The notes beneath the pieces were generated by a model. That model was not told where the DNA came from, made no database searches, and worked only from the letters and a program-made list of their open reading frames with translations. The position numbers and the translations under genes are program-made. This document shows positions 35,027 to 44,027 of a stretch of 64,000 bases of DNA, piece by piece (the first letter of the stretch is position 1; each line of letters begins with the position of its first letter). Origin of the DNA: Granulicella sp. S156 (GTDB taxonomy: Bacteria > Acidobacteriota > Terriglobia > Terriglobales > Acidobacteriaceae); contig NZ_LMUH01000005.1 in the NCBI RefSeq assembly GCF_009766105.1, forward strand, positions 147,047-211,046. The letters are read 5' to 3'.

Positions 35027-37108
35027 ATGTCGTCCACCACCCCACTTCCTGCGATGCACGAAACTCCTCCTGAGCAGAAGTTTCCGTCGCTGCATGACTT
35101 CTTCCATCCCGGCGGCCTGCTGGCGAAGTCCTCGCTCGCCTTCGAGCATCGTCCCGGCCAGTACCTGATGGCGAAGACCATCGAGCAGTGCTTCGCCGAT
35201 CGCCGCCACCTGATCGCCGAGGCCGGCACCGGCACTGGCAAGACGCTCGCCTACCTGTTGCCCGCGCTCCGCCGAGCCCGCGAGCAGAAGCAGCGCATCA
35301 TCATCTCGACCGGCACGAAAAACCTTCAGGAACAGCTCTACTTCAAAGACATCCCCTTCCTCGAATCGCTGCTCGGCCCGCTGCGTGTCTGCTACATGAA
35401 GGGCCGCGCCAACTACCTGTGCAAGCAGAAGCTCTACGCGCTGCGCGACAACCCCATCCTCAGCGGGCTGGAAGAGATCGATCAGTTCCATCACATTCTC
35501 AAGTGGGAACGCACCACAGAAACCGGTGATCGCGCTGAGATCGACGCGCTGCCTGAGCACTCGCCGCTATGGCACAAGCTGGACGCGCGCAGCGAGGTCT
35601 GCCTCGGCCAGACGTGCCCCAACTGGGAGCCATGCTTTGTCACCGGCATGCGGCGCAAGGCGCTGGAGTCGGACATCGTCATCGTCAACCACCACCTCTT
35701 CTTCGCCGACCTCAGCATCAAGCAGCAGGCCGGCGGCGCGCCCGACGCGGGGATTCTTCCCGAAGCCGCCGCGGTCATCTTCGACGAGGCGCACGAGCTC
35801 GAAGATGTAGCCTCGCAGTACTTCGGCATCGCGCTGTCGAACGCTCGTTTCGACGAACTCGCACGCGATACCGAGTCCATGCTCAAAGCGAAAGGCGTGA
35901 GCACCAGCGCCATCGAAAGCGCAACCCTGACCATTCGTGAGCGTTCGAGGCTGTTCTTCGGTTCTTTGCCAGCGGGGCCGTCGCATCTGGGCCGACTGGA
36001 GTTTATCGATCGCGCTGATTTTCTGGAGTCACGTGGCGACGCCTATCTAGGCGCCTCGAACGCCCTGCAACGCCTCGAAGGCGAGCTGGAGCGCCTGCGC
36101 GAGGTCGAAGAGGCCGCAGGTCTGCGCAAGCGCGCCGCAGACATTCGCCACCACATGAAGTTCCTGCTGGAATCCGAAGATCCCAACACCGTCTTCTGGA
36201 TCGAACGTCGTGCCACCTCTGGCCTGCGCAACGCCGCCCGCAACGCGCGTCTCGTCGAGCCTGCACAAGCCACTGCACCGCAGGCCTTCAGCACGCACCT
36301 CCAGGCCACACCCATCGACGTCTCCACGCTGCTCGCCGACACCCTCTTCATGCACTATCCGAGCGTCATTCTCACCTCGGCGACGCTCACCGTCGCCGGG
36401 CAGGACGGCGTGCCGAGCTTCGCGCATCTCAAAAAACGTCTAGGCATTCCCTTTCCCAAAGAGCTCGTCGTCCCCAGCCACTTCGACTACGCCAAACAGG
36501 CCCTGCTCTACCTTCCGCCCACCATGCCTGACCCGCGCCATCCGGACTTCATCGCGCAGGCCACCGAAAAAACCCGCCGGGTGCTGGAGATCACACGCGG
36601 CCGTGCCTTCTGCCTCTTCACCAGCTACGCGCAGATGCGCGAACTGCACGACCGCCTCCTCGCGCAACTGCCCTACCCGCTGCTGATGCAGGGCACCGCA
36701 CCGCGCCACGTGCTCTTGCAGCAGTTCCGCGAGACGCCCAACGCCGTGCTCTTCGGGACGTCATCGTTCTGGCAGGGGGTGGATGTCCAGGGCGAGCAGT
36801 TGAGCTGCGTCATCATCGACAAGCTGCCCTTCGCCGTACCCACGGACCCCATCATGAAGGCCCGGACGGACGCCATCACCGCCGCCGGGGGGAACGCCTT
36901 CAACGACTTGCAGATCCCGCAGGCCGTCATCGCGCTCAAGCAGGGGTTTGGCCGCCTGATCCGTTCATTGTCCGATCGCGGCGTGTTGATGCTGCTCGAT
37001 CCCCGCATCCGCACCACACGCTATGGCGCAACGTTCCTTGATTCACTGCCGGCCTATCGGCGTACAGACGACATCGGAGAAGTCGAAAGGTTTTTCGAGA
37101 CTTCGTAG
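35027..37108 (+). CDS. DinG/XPD-like ATP-dependent DNA helicase with iron-sulfur motif
   Basis: A 693-residue superfamily 2 helicase. Walker A is AGTGTGKTLAYLLPAL (about residues 66-81), and motif II is VIFDEAHELEDVA. Four cysteines that could bind a 4Fe-4S cluster lie between motifs I and II: KGRANYLC, then VCLGQTCPNWEPCF. Later motifs are LTSATL and FGRLIRSLSDRGVLMLLDPR (motif VI). This is the DinG/YoaA type, 5'-3' helicases that resolve R-loops or damaged forks. The length fits. It starts at the ATG 35027, 71 bp after the chitinase stop, and is probably not functionally linked to it. Confidence 0.9.
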   Translation: MSSTTPLPAMHETPPEQKFPSLHDFFHPGGLLAKSSLAFEHRPGQYLMAKTIEQCFADRRHLIAEAGTGTGKTLAYLLPALRRAREQKQRIIISTGTKNLQEQLYFKDIPFLESLLGPLRVCYMKGRANYLCKQKLYALRDNPILSGLEEIDQFHHILKWERTTETGDRAEIDALPEHSPLWHKLDARSEVCLGQTCPNWEPCFVTGMRRKALESDIVIVNHHLFFADLSIKQQAGGAPDAGILPEAAAVIFDEAHELEDVASQYFGIALSNARFDELARDTESMLKAKGVSTSAIESATLTIRERSRLFFGSLPAGPSHLGRLEFIDRADFLESRGDAYLGASNALQRLEGELERLREVEEAAGLRKRAADIRHHMKFLLESEDPNTVFWIERRATSGLRNAARNARLVEPAQATAPQAFSTHLQATPIDVSTLLADTLFMHYPSVILTSATLTVAGQDGVPSFAHLKKRLGIPFPKELVVPSHFDYAKQALLYLPPTMPDPRHPDFIAQATEKTRRVLEITRGRAFCLFTSYAQMRELHDRLLAQLPYPLLMQGTAPRHVLLQQFRETPNAVLFGTSSFWQGVDVQGEQLSCVIIDKLPFAVPTDPIMKARTDAITAAGGNAFNDLQIPQAVIALKQGFGRLIRSLSDRGVLMLLDPRIRTTRYGATFLDSLPAYRRTDDIGEVERFFETS

Positions 37109-37159
37109 AAGACGTGCAAAGAATTTTCCATGGAGTGTGTCTTGTTTGTAGCGTGTGTT

Positions 37160-37194
37160 CATGGAGGGAGTTTCGTGAAGGGCACCGGTTTACC
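37160..37194 (+). repeat. Left arm of imperfect inverted repeat flanking the patatin gene
   Basis: Matches the complement of 38230-38264 at 30 of 35 positions. It contains CATGGAGGGAGTTTCGTG. Confidence 0.6.
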
Positions 37195-37270
37195 CGTGCC
37201 GTAGAGGCCGTGAGGCACGATCTCGATATCTCGATGGACACGAGTGTCCACGGGCTGCAATAGTGGGCAG

Positions 37271-38182
37271 ATGGCTCACAAACTTGCTCTGGTTCTCGGT
37301 GCTGGTGGCGCTGCCGGAAATGCATGGCTGATCGGTATCATCGCAGGCCTGGCCGAAGCTGGTCTCGATATGACGGAGGCCGCCGATTTGGTGATCGGCA
37401 CCTCGTCCGGCGCAACCGCGGCGGCGCATGTGCGCAGCGGTATGCCGCCGGCTGAACTGCTGGCTTCGATTCTGTCTGCGCCGGTTCAACCGGTCGGACA
37501 GAACCGGCCGCCCCCGCCGGGCCTTCCGATGGCCACGGTGTTTGAGCGGATGAGGGCCATCAGTGCCGCCGCCACCTCGGCAGCCGAATTACAACGTGCG
37601 ATGGGTGCGTTCGGGCTGGAAAGTGATGCCGCACTCGGACCTGCGGCGTCGGAACAGCGGCGCGCCATGGTTGCTGCCAGGTTGCCTCGTCATGAATGGC
37701 CGCAGAAGCCGATGATCGTGGCGGTCATCAACGCGCATACCGGCGAGCTGGCTGCGCTCGATCGCGATTCTGGCGTCGACCTCGTGGACGCCGTGACCGC
37801 AGGCACCGCGCTGCCTGGTCTGGTACCCACGCACGACATCAACGGCACGCGCTATATCAACGGTGGCGTGCGCTCCGCCGAAAATGCCGACCTCGCCGCT
37901 GGCTATGCGAACGTCGTGGTGCTCTCGCCGTTCGGCGGATGGAGCCAGACACCACTGCCGGCAGACCAGTTCGAAGGTCTGCGCAAATTCCCGGATGCGG
38001 ACCTGGCAAGCCAGGCCGAGGCCCTGTGCAAGCAGGGCAGCCGCGTCGAGGTGGTCATACCGGACGCCGATTCCCGAGCCGCAATGGGCACGAACCAGAT
38101 GGATCTGGCGACCCGCATCCCCGCCGCCCGTGCCGGTTTCGCCCAAGGCAAGCAGGAAGCGACCCGCCTGACGTTCCTCTGA
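37271..38182 (+). CDS. Patatin-like phospholipase with Asn in place of the dyad Asp
   Basis: A 303-residue protein from the ATG at 37271 (MAHKLALVLGAGGAAGNAW). It shows the patatin oxyanion glycine-rich loop LGAGGAAG (10-16), the nucleophile elbow GTSSGA (Ser45), and the second half of the catalytic dyad region, which reads RYINGGVRSAENADL. In active patatins this is DGG or DGA; here N197 replaces the Asp. It could therefore be inactive or have changed chemistry, unless a sequencing error explains it. The rest of the fold is intact. It is flanked by an imperfect inverted repeat of 35 bp (37160-37194 / 38230-38264). The lipid substrate is unknown. Confidence 0.8.
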   Translation: MAHKLALVLGAGGAAGNAWLIGIIAGLAEAGLDMTEAADLVIGTSSGATAAAHVRSGMPPAELLASILSAPVQPVGQNRPPPPGLPMATVFERMRAISAAATSAAELQRAMGAFGLESDAALGPAASEQRRAMVAARLPRHEWPQKPMIVAVINAHTGELAALDRDSGVDLVDAVTAGTALPGLVPTHDINGTRYINGGVRSAENADLAAGYANVVVLSPFGGWSQTPLPADQFEGLRKFPDADLASQAEALCKQGSRVEVVIPDADSRAAMGTNQMDLATRIPAARAGFAQGKQEATRLTFL

Positions 38183-38229
38183 CGATTGCGTACCGACGCC
38201 CAGCGCTACACCGTCATCTGTGAAGAGCC

Positions 38230-38264
38230 GGTAAACCCGTGCCCTTAACGAGACACTCTCCATG
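38230..38264 (-). repeat. Right arm of imperfect inverted repeat flanking the patatin gene
   Basis: Pairs with 37160-37194 at 30 of 35 positions. The start reads GGTAAACCCGTGCCCTTAAC. Confidence 0.6.
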
Positions 38265-38344
38265 TAAATCCGTGGTTTAGCGAAACCCCACTACGCCTAT
38301 AACGTAGATCGGACTGCCTACGGCTAAACTGTATTCGGAGCACC

Positions 38345-38593
38345 ATGGGACGCAATCTCTACATTCTCGCTGCCACGGTCGGCATTCTCGCACTGGTATG
38401 CGGCATTCTCTCGTTCACCAACATCGCGCAGCAGCCCGGCTCACCCGGCGACGTCCGCCTCTGGCGCACCATGGGGCTCGGATTGCTGGTCGTCGCGCTG
38501 GTGGTAGCCCTTGGAGGCATTCTGTCCTCGCTCCTCGAGCAGGCCGAGCGCCGCTCCGCAGAACAGCGCCAGCAGAAGCGCCGCCGCCCTTAG
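38345..38593 (+). CDS. Small two-pass membrane protein
   Basis: An 82-residue protein with a start at 38345 after GGAGCACC. Two hydrophobic segments (ILAATVGILALVCGILSFTN and GLGLLVVALVVALGGILSSL) flank a short loop, and a strongly basic, Gln/Arg-rich tail (ERRSAEQRQQKRRRP) ends the protein and probably faces the cytoplasm. No family was recognised. It sits 67 bp upstream of queD on the same strand, so it may be co-transcribed with the deazapurine genes, though no functional link is apparent. Confidence 0.5.
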   Translation: MGRNLYILAATVGILALVCGILSFTNIAQQPGSPGDVRLWRTMGLGLLVVALVVALGGILSSLLEQAERRSAEQRQQKRRRP

Positions 38594-38659
38594 ACGGGTA
38601 GAAGACCGGTAGAATGGTTATTGGCGCCAAAATGCGCCCCGATCGGAGTTCCACCCTCA

Positions 38660-39037
38660 ATGTTTGAAGTCACGGTACAGGCCGGGTTTTCCTCGGGCCA
38701 CTACCTCCGCAACTACCACGGCAAGTGCGAAAACCCGCACGGCCACAACTATCGCGTGCTCGTCACGCTCGTCGGCGCAGAGCTCGATGAGGCCGGCCTG
38801 TTGCTCGACTTCAAGCTCTTGAAGCAGGTTCTGCGCCCGACCGTCGAATATCTCGACCACCAGATGATCAACGATCTCGAACCCTTTAACGCGCTGAATC
38901 CGTCGGCCGAAAACCTGGCGCGCTACTTCTTCGAGAAGACCGCAAACCAGCTCCACGAGATGACCCAGGGCCGCGTGCGTGTGAAGGATTGCACCCTCTA
39001 CGAGACCGACACCAGCTTCGCGCGATACTACGAGTAG
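38660..39037 (+). CDS. queD: 6-carboxy-5,6,7,8-tetrahydropterin synthase
   Basis: A 125-residue enzyme from the ATG at 38660 (MFEVTVQAGFSSGHYL). QueD converts 7,8-dihydroneopterin triphosphate to 6-carboxytetrahydropterin, the second step of queuosine precursor (preQ0) synthesis. The zinc and catalytic motifs NYHGKCENPHGHNY (Cys nucleophile with HGH zinc ligands) and EYLDHQMIND (catalytic Asp-His) are clear. The length is normal. It is four bases from queE, giving a two-gene operon that makes 7-carboxy-7-deazaguanine. An upstream frame to 38621 has no coding support. Confidence 0.92.
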   Translation: MFEVTVQAGFSSGHYLRNYHGKCENPHGHNYRVLVTLVGAELDEAGLLLDFKLLKQVLRPTVEYLDHQMINDLEPFNALNPSAENLARYFFEKTANQLHEMTQGRVRVKDCTLYETDTSFARYYE

Positions 39038-39041
39038 TCCC

Positions 39042-39731
39042 ATGAAGCTGCACTTAATCGAACTCTACAAATCGGTTCAGGGTGAAAGCTCCTTCGCGGG
39101 CGTTCCCTGCATCTTCGTGCGGCTCGCCGGCTGCAATCTGCGCTGCGCGTGGTGCGACTCCGAGTACACCTTCACCGGCGGCAAGCCCTTCACCGCCGAC
39201 GAGATCGTCGCCCAGATCGAAGCCCTCCAACCCTGCCCGCTGATCGAATTCACTGGCGGAGAACCCATGCTGCAGCATAAAGAGCTGTTGCCGCTGATGC
39301 AGCGCCTGCTCGAACAGGGCTACACCTTGATGATGGAGACCAGCGGCGAGCGCCCTCTGGCCGATGTGCCGAAGGCCGTGCACAAGATCGTCGACGTGAA
39401 GTGTCCCGGCGCCGGTTCGGCGGCCAATTCGTTCCACCAGCCCAACCTCGACGCGCTCACATCGCGCGACGAGGTAAAGTTCGTCCTGAGCGACCGCACG
39501 GACTATGAGTTTGCGCGCGACTTCATCCGCGCACACGCGCTGGAGAAAAAGTGCGGCGGCATCCTGCTCTCGCCGGCCTTCAACAAGGCTCCGAGCGATC
39601 TGCGCACCACCGACAACGCCACACTCGACCCCCGCCTCGTCGTCGATTGGATGCTGGAGGACGGCCTCCCCGCGCGACTGAGCCTGCAGATCCACAAGTA
39701 CATCTGGGAGCCGCGCAAGAAGGGCGTTTAG
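39042..39731 (+). CDS. queE: 7-carboxy-7-deazaguanine synthase
   Basis: A 229-residue radical SAM enzyme. QueE rearranges 6-carboxytetrahydropterin to 7-carboxy-7-deazaguanine, using S-adenosylmethionine and Mg2+. The cluster motif CNLRCAWCDS (Cx3Cx2C), the N-terminal substrate signature KSVQGESSFAGVPCIFVRLAG, and the SAM-binding EFTGGEPMLQ match the family. The length fits. It follows queD by 4 bp. queC and queF, which finish preQ0/preQ1, are not in the window, and no preQ1 riboswitch was recognised upstream. Confidence 0.93.
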   Translation: MKLHLIELYKSVQGESSFAGVPCIFVRLAGCNLRCAWCDSEYTFTGGKPFTADEIVAQIEALQPCPLIEFTGGEPMLQHKELLPLMQRLLEQGYTLMMETSGERPLADVPKAVHKIVDVKCPGAGSAANSFHQPNLDALTSRDEVKFVLSDRTDYEFARDFIRAHALEKKCGGILLSPAFNKAPSDLRTTDNATLDPRLVVDWMLEDGLPARLSLQIHKYIWEPRKKGV

Positions 39732-39737
39732 AGGTCG

Positions 39738-40082
39738 CTACGCCGCGACCTTATCGTCTTCGACTTCCTCGTCCTCTTCGTCGTCTTCGGCAACAGCATC
39801 GTCTTCTTCATCCTCATCTTCGTCGTCGACGTCCTCATCTTCCTCTTCGTCTTCCTCGTCGTCGATGTCTTCCGCCACTTCGTACTCGTCTTCCTCTTCT
39901 TCATCCCCTTCGTCTTCCGCATCATCGTGCTCGTACTGCGCCTCGATATCGTCGCTGGAAGCGTAGGCAGTCGCGTTCGATCCGGCAAAGCGCGGATCGT
40001 CTTCGAAGGAAGCGGTTGCGTCGTTCCCGATCAGGGGGAGGAGGGTGGTAGCTGTGCCGGTAGCAAAATCGATGTGTGCCAT
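39738..40082 (-). CDS. Highly acidic small protein
   Basis: A 114-residue protein whose last ~75 residues are almost entirely Asp/Glu with some Ala, Val and Tyr (DEEDEEEDEDVDDEDEDEED). The first ~40 residues read MAHIDFATGTATTLLPLIGN and then DATASFEDDPRFAG, which is less biased and might fold or carry a motif. The ATG at 40082 is chosen because AAAGGAG precedes it by 6 bases. No family was recognised. Such acidic tails act as histone-like or nucleic-acid mimics, metal buffers or intrinsically disordered partners; none is supported here. It faces queE convergently with a 6-bp gap. Confidence 0.6.
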   Translation of the reverse strand: MAHIDFATGTATTLLPLIGNDATASFEDDPRFAGSNATAYASSDDIEAQYEHDDAEDEGDEEEEDEYEVAEDIDDEEDEEEDEDVDDEDEDEEDDAVAEDDEEDEEVEDDKVAA

Positions 40083-40261
40083 GCGTTTCTCCTTTGCGGC
40101 GGAACTCATCTTCTGTCGCCAGGGAACGCTCCGTCCCTGACAGGAGGGCGTGGTCTGACGGCAGGGAGGCTCCCACCTTTCGCCATTAGACATCGCGAAT
40201 CACACAACGGTGAGCTTCGTCCGGTCACATTTGACGAGCTATTAACGCAGGGTTGAGCCGA

Positions 40262-41698
40262 TCACTCCGCAAAGGGCGCAAGCTGTTGTTCGCTCGGCGG
40301 TTCTGTCGCCAGACTCACAGCAAACAGGCAGATGAGCGAAACCAACAGGGCGGGCAAAATCGCGTCGCGCGCACCGATTGCCGGAGGCAGATGCGGCGTC
40401 AGCGAGTCCCACGCGACGGTAACCACCGTTCCCGCCGCAATGCTGGCCACCGCGCCCTTCGCCGTCGCCCGCTTCCAGAAGAATGCCGCCAGGATGACGG
40501 GAGTCAGCGCAGCCGAGTAGATCGTATAGGCATAGAGCGACTTCTTCAGGACGGAAGTCGTCCCCAGCGACTGATACAAGGCCCACAGGCCCAGCGCAAC
40601 GACCATCAGCCGTGACACCAGCAGCACCTGTTTGTTCGAGGCATCGCGTCTGATATAGCGCACGAATACATCGTTCACGAGATTAGTCGCTGGCGAAAAG
40701 AGATAGTTGTTCGCTGTCGAAACCACCTTGGCGAAGATCGCGCCGACCAGCAGTGCTCCGAGTATCGCCAGAGCTTTCGAGCCGCCAAATCCATGCACGG
40801 CCGTATAGGCAAGAATCTCGCGTGGCCGGTCATGCACTTCGCCAGTGCGATAGAGCACGGAGCCCACCACCGCGATCGCGACGATAATCGTCTCCAGAAT
40901 CACGGTGCCGACAATCCATCCGCCTACAGCTCGGGTCGCGTCCTTCTCGCTCTTGGCGGAAAAGAACTTTTGATACATCGACTGGTTGCCGAGCATCAAC
41001 AGGCACGTCGGCAGGAACAGCTCCAGTGCATTGAAGCGTGAAAGACCGCCGAATACCTGGAAGTGTGTTGCCGGCAGTGCCGCGCGCACGCTGCTCCATC
41101 CGCCTGCCTGGTGTACCAGCACCGGCAGTGCGGCAATCATCGTAAACGTCGCGAGCAACCCAATCACGACATCCATATAAGCGACCGAGCCCATGCCCGC
41201 GATCGCTGTAAACACGATCACAAAGCCCGCCAGAATGTACTGGCCCTGAACGGCTGTTATCGAAGGAAAGATGAGATGAACGATATCTCCGCCGCCAATG
41301 AACTGGTAGCTCGTAATCGCGGTGTAGGTAAACAGTATGGCGATCACACCGAGTACACGCGCGGTCTGGTTATAGCGCGACTCCAGCAGGTCGGGGATGG
41401 TGAACTGCGCAAACTTCCGCGCGCGCGGCGCGATGAAGTAGATCAACAGCAATCCGGCCCAACCCCCGCCGCCCTGCCACAGTGCGGTAAAGCCGTGTTT
41501 GTAGGCATTCTCCGCGCCGCCGAGCAGCGAGCCCGAGCCGATCCAACTGGAGAGCAGCGTAAATACCAGCACAAACGCGGGCAGCGAACGCCCCGCGACG
41601 AGGTAGTCGGCCTTGGTTTTTACCTTGCCCAGCCGTGCCAGCGAGACGCTGAGCAGTGTCACCACAATAATGCCGAGAACAATCGCGTAAAGATTCAT
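40262..41698 (-). CDS. Sodium:solute symporter (SSS family)
   Basis: A 478-residue membrane transporter with about 13 predicted helices, in the SSS (SLC5) family. It opens MNLYAIVLGIIVVTLLSVSL and shows the family text DYLVAGRSLPAFVLVFTLLS, GGAENAYKHGFTALWQGGGG, and later YLFSPATNLVNDVFVRYIRR. The family imports sugars, vitamins, proline or organic acids with Na+; the substrate cannot be read from motifs. No sugar-metabolism gene is adjacent: neighbours are an acidic protein and an M61 peptidase. A second, more divergent SSS protein of the sugar group is at 47171-48910. Confidence 0.9.
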   Translation of the reverse strand: MNLYAIVLGIIVVTLLSVSLARLGKVKTKADYLVAGRSLPAFVLVFTLLSSWIGSGSLLGGAENAYKHGFTALWQGGGGWAGLLLIYFIAPRARKFAQFTIPDLLESRYNQTARVLGVIAILFTYTAITSYQFIGGGDIVHLIFPSITAVQGQYILAGFVIVFTAIAGMGSVAYMDVVIGLLATFTMIAALPVLVHQAGGWSSVRAALPATHFQVFGGLSRFNALELFLPTCLLMLGNQSMYQKFFSAKSEKDATRAVGGWIVGTVILETIIVAIAVVGSVLYRTGEVHDRPREILAYTAVHGFGGSKALAILGALLVGAIFAKVVSTANNYLFSPATNLVNDVFVRYIRRDASNKQVLLVSRLMVVALGLWALYQSLGTTSVLKKSLYAYTIYSAALTPVILAAFFWKRATAKGAVASIAAGTVVTVAWDSLTPHLPPAIGARDAILPALLVSLICLFAVSLATEPPSEQQLAPFAE

Positions 41699-42045
41699 AG
41701 ACGTGCGCCAATTCTAGCGGAGCCGCACCCCCTTTCGCTCTTGCCGTTGCTCTTGCCCTCTGGCTTGTCATTGCTTTTGCTTTTCTGGTTGTCATTCCGA
41801 GCGTAGCGAGCGAACCTGCTTCCTCCCGTTTTTCGCCCACTCTCTAGAGGACGTACGTGCCGAAACCGGAAAGGTATGGTTTGTGTTGTTGCCGGGGATA
41901 TCAGGGTTTGCCGGGAGTTCCTTGGCCGCCTTTATCTTCATTTTGTCATCGTGTGCCTTCGTGCAGGTTGCCCCGCGACCATTTCCCACTCTCGCGCGTA
42001 TCTTTAAACATCTGCTCGCGAAGTACCTCTTCAGGAGTCCCACGA
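41699..42045. other. 347-bp intergenic region between divergent genes
   Basis: Holds the family A repeat at 41781-41840 and the ribosome site CAGGAG (42032-42037) of the downstream gene. I see no gene. It lies between the SSS symporter and the M61 peptidase genes, which diverge, so promoters for both lie here. Confidence 0.6.
41781..41840 (+). repeat. Dispersed repeat, family A copy (matches the GIY-YIG element end)
   Basis: Reads TTTTCTGGTTGTCATTCCGA then GCGTAGCGAGCGAACCTGCT, almost identical to the 51-bp terminal repeats at 8203-8253 / 8610-8660, and continues CCTCCCGTTTTTCGCC. It occurs once only, without an inverted partner. Confidence 0.8.
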
Positions 42046-43929
42046 ATGCCCTTGTTCCGCCTCATCCCGCTGGCTGCCCTCTGCGCCGGCGCAGCCGTAG
42101 CCACAGCACAAAGCCCCATCACGCTCGCCGTCGACCTCACCGACGCTCCGCGCAAGATCCTCCATGCCGCCGAAACAATTCCTGTGCAGCCCGGCCCGAT
42201 GACTCTGGTCTATCCCAAATGGATCCCCGGCGAACACGCTCCCGATGGCCCCATCGACAATCAGGCCGGCTTCGTCATTACGGCTAACGGCCAGCCTGTG
42301 AAGTGGGAGCGCGACAAGGTCGACATGTACGCGTATCACATCACCGTTCCGGCAGGAGCCACGAAGCTCGACATCAAGATGGACTTCCTGGCCACCGCAG
42401 CTGCGTCAGGCTTCTCCGCCGGAGCCAGCACCAGCGCCAACCTCGCGCTGTTGAGCTGGAACGAGCTCCTCGTCTATCCCGATGGCACCAAGGTTGCGGA
42501 CGTAATGGTGACGCCGGAGATCAAAATTCCCGGCGACTGGAAGTTCGGCACCGCGCTGGACCCTACTTCGGACCCAAAGGGTTCTAACGTCACCTTCAAG
42601 GCGGTCTCTCTCGAACAGCTCGTCGATTCCCCCGTGCTCGCAGGCCGCTGGTTCCGCGAGATTCCCCTGGCTCCCGAGGTCAGCCCCAAACACTTCCTCG
42701 ACCTCGCCGGCGACGGCCCTGAGGACATCGACCTCTCTCAAGAGCACATCGATAATTTCTCCAAGCTCATCCGCGAGACTGGCGCACTCTACAAATCGCG
42801 CCACTACGACAGCTACCACTTCCTCGTCACACTCAGCGATCAGGTTGCGCACTTCGGCCTGGAGCACCACCAGTCCTCCGACGACCGTGTCAATGAAAAG
42901 ACCTTCGTCGACGACGGCCAGTTCATCGCCAACGGGTTACTGCTGCCACACGAGTTCACGCACTCCTGGAACGGCAAGTATCGCCGTCCCGCAGGCCTCG
43001 CCACAGACAACTATCAGGAGCCGATGAAGGGCGATCTGCTCTGGGTTTATGAGGGCCTCACCGAGTACCTCGGCGACATCCTCGCCGCGCGCTGCGGCAT
43101 CTGGGAGCCGTCGGTCTACCGCGACCGCCTCGCCACCATTGCGGGCTATCTCAACGACGCGCGCCCCGGCCGCACCTGGCGCGATCTGCAGGACACCGCA
43201 ACCATGGCGCAGGTGCTCTACTACGCCGGTGGTCCCTACGATAACTACCGCCGCGATACCGACTACTACGACGAAGGCGAACTTCTCTGGCTCGAAGTCG
43301 ATCTCACCATCCGCGAAAAGACCGGCGGCAAGAAGAGCATCAACGACTTCACTGCCGCCTTCCACGGTCTCGGCGGCAACACCGGCCCAAAGGTCGTGCC
43401 GTACACCTTTGAAGACGTAGTCGCGGGGCTGAACTCCGTTGTGCCGAACGACTGGGCCGCCTTCCTGCACCAGCGCCTGGACTCGAACGAGTTCCACGCC
43501 CCCGAAGTCTCCGGCATCTCCGCGTTGAGTGGTTACAAGCTCACCTACACGGACAAGGAGAACTACTGGGAGCAGTTGACGGAGTCGGAGAACGGCAGCG
43601 TGCAGGCCGAGTTCTCGCTCGGCCTACTGATCGGCGGCGATGGCCGGGTCAACGATGTGATTGTCGGAGGCCTTGCCGACAAAGCCGGCTTCGGTCCAGG
43701 CATGCGTATCCTCGCGGTCAACGGCCGAGGCTACACATCCACGCTGCTGCACGCTGCCATCAAGGAGGCCAAAGGCAAAGGCCCTGCGATCGAGTTCATC
43801 GTCGAGAACACGGGCTACTACAAGGTCATCCGCCTCGACTATCACGACGGCGAAAAGTACCCCCAACTGGAGCGCGTCAACGGCACCCCGGCACGCCTCG
43901 ACGACATCCTGCAACCGATGACAAAGTAA
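42046..43929 (+). CDS. Secreted M61-type peptidase with PDZ domain
   Basis: A 628-residue protein from the ATG at 42046, after CAGGAG. It has a signal peptide (MPLFRLIPLAALCAGAAVAT). The N-terminal beta domain of M61 peptidases is followed by the catalytic region with HEFTHSWNGKYRRPAG, the HExxH zinc motif, and the downstream Glu ligand in WVYEGLTEYLGDI. A PDZ domain lies near the end (about residues 525-610, LLIGGDGRVNDVIVGG). The family releases Gly or Ala from peptide N-termini or acts as broad peptidase. The frame runs upstream to 41857 through the repeat, but that stretch has no coding character. It follows the family A repeat at 41781-41840. Confidence 0.92.
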   Translation: MPLFRLIPLAALCAGAAVATAQSPITLAVDLTDAPRKILHAAETIPVQPGPMTLVYPKWIPGEHAPDGPIDNQAGFVITANGQPVKWERDKVDMYAYHITVPAGATKLDIKMDFLATAAASGFSAGASTSANLALLSWNELLVYPDGTKVADVMVTPEIKIPGDWKFGTALDPTSDPKGSNVTFKAVSLEQLVDSPVLAGRWFREIPLAPEVSPKHFLDLAGDGPEDIDLSQEHIDNFSKLIRETGALYKSRHYDSYHFLVTLSDQVAHFGLEHHQSSDDRVNEKTFVDDGQFIANGLLLPHEFTHSWNGKYRRPAGLATDNYQEPMKGDLLWVYEGLTEYLGDILAARCGIWEPSVYRDRLATIAGYLNDARPGRTWRDLQDTATMAQVLYYAGGPYDNYRRDTDYYDEGELLWLEVDLTIREKTGGKKSINDFTAAFHGLGGNTGPKVVPYTFEDVVAGLNSVVPNDWAAFLHQRLDSNEFHAPEVSGISALSGYKLTYTDKENYWEQLTESENGSVQAEFSLGLLIGGDGRVNDVIVGGLADKAGFGPGMRILAVNGRGYTSTLLHAAIKEAKGKGPAIEFIVENTGYYKVIRLDYHDGEKYPQLERVNGTPARLDDILQPMTK

Positions 43930-44027
43930 CGCACAATCCGGGTGCCCCATCTTCGACGCGCGCTCTTTGCGCGTCTAAGGTGGGCATCGGGCGAAGCCCG
44001 ACCGCCCCTGCTTAATGCGAGCCTCAG

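Noticed and set aside
38594..38659. preQ1 riboswitch before queD
   Set aside because: The 66-bp leader has no conserved preQ1 aptamer core that I could recognise; only weak stems are possible.
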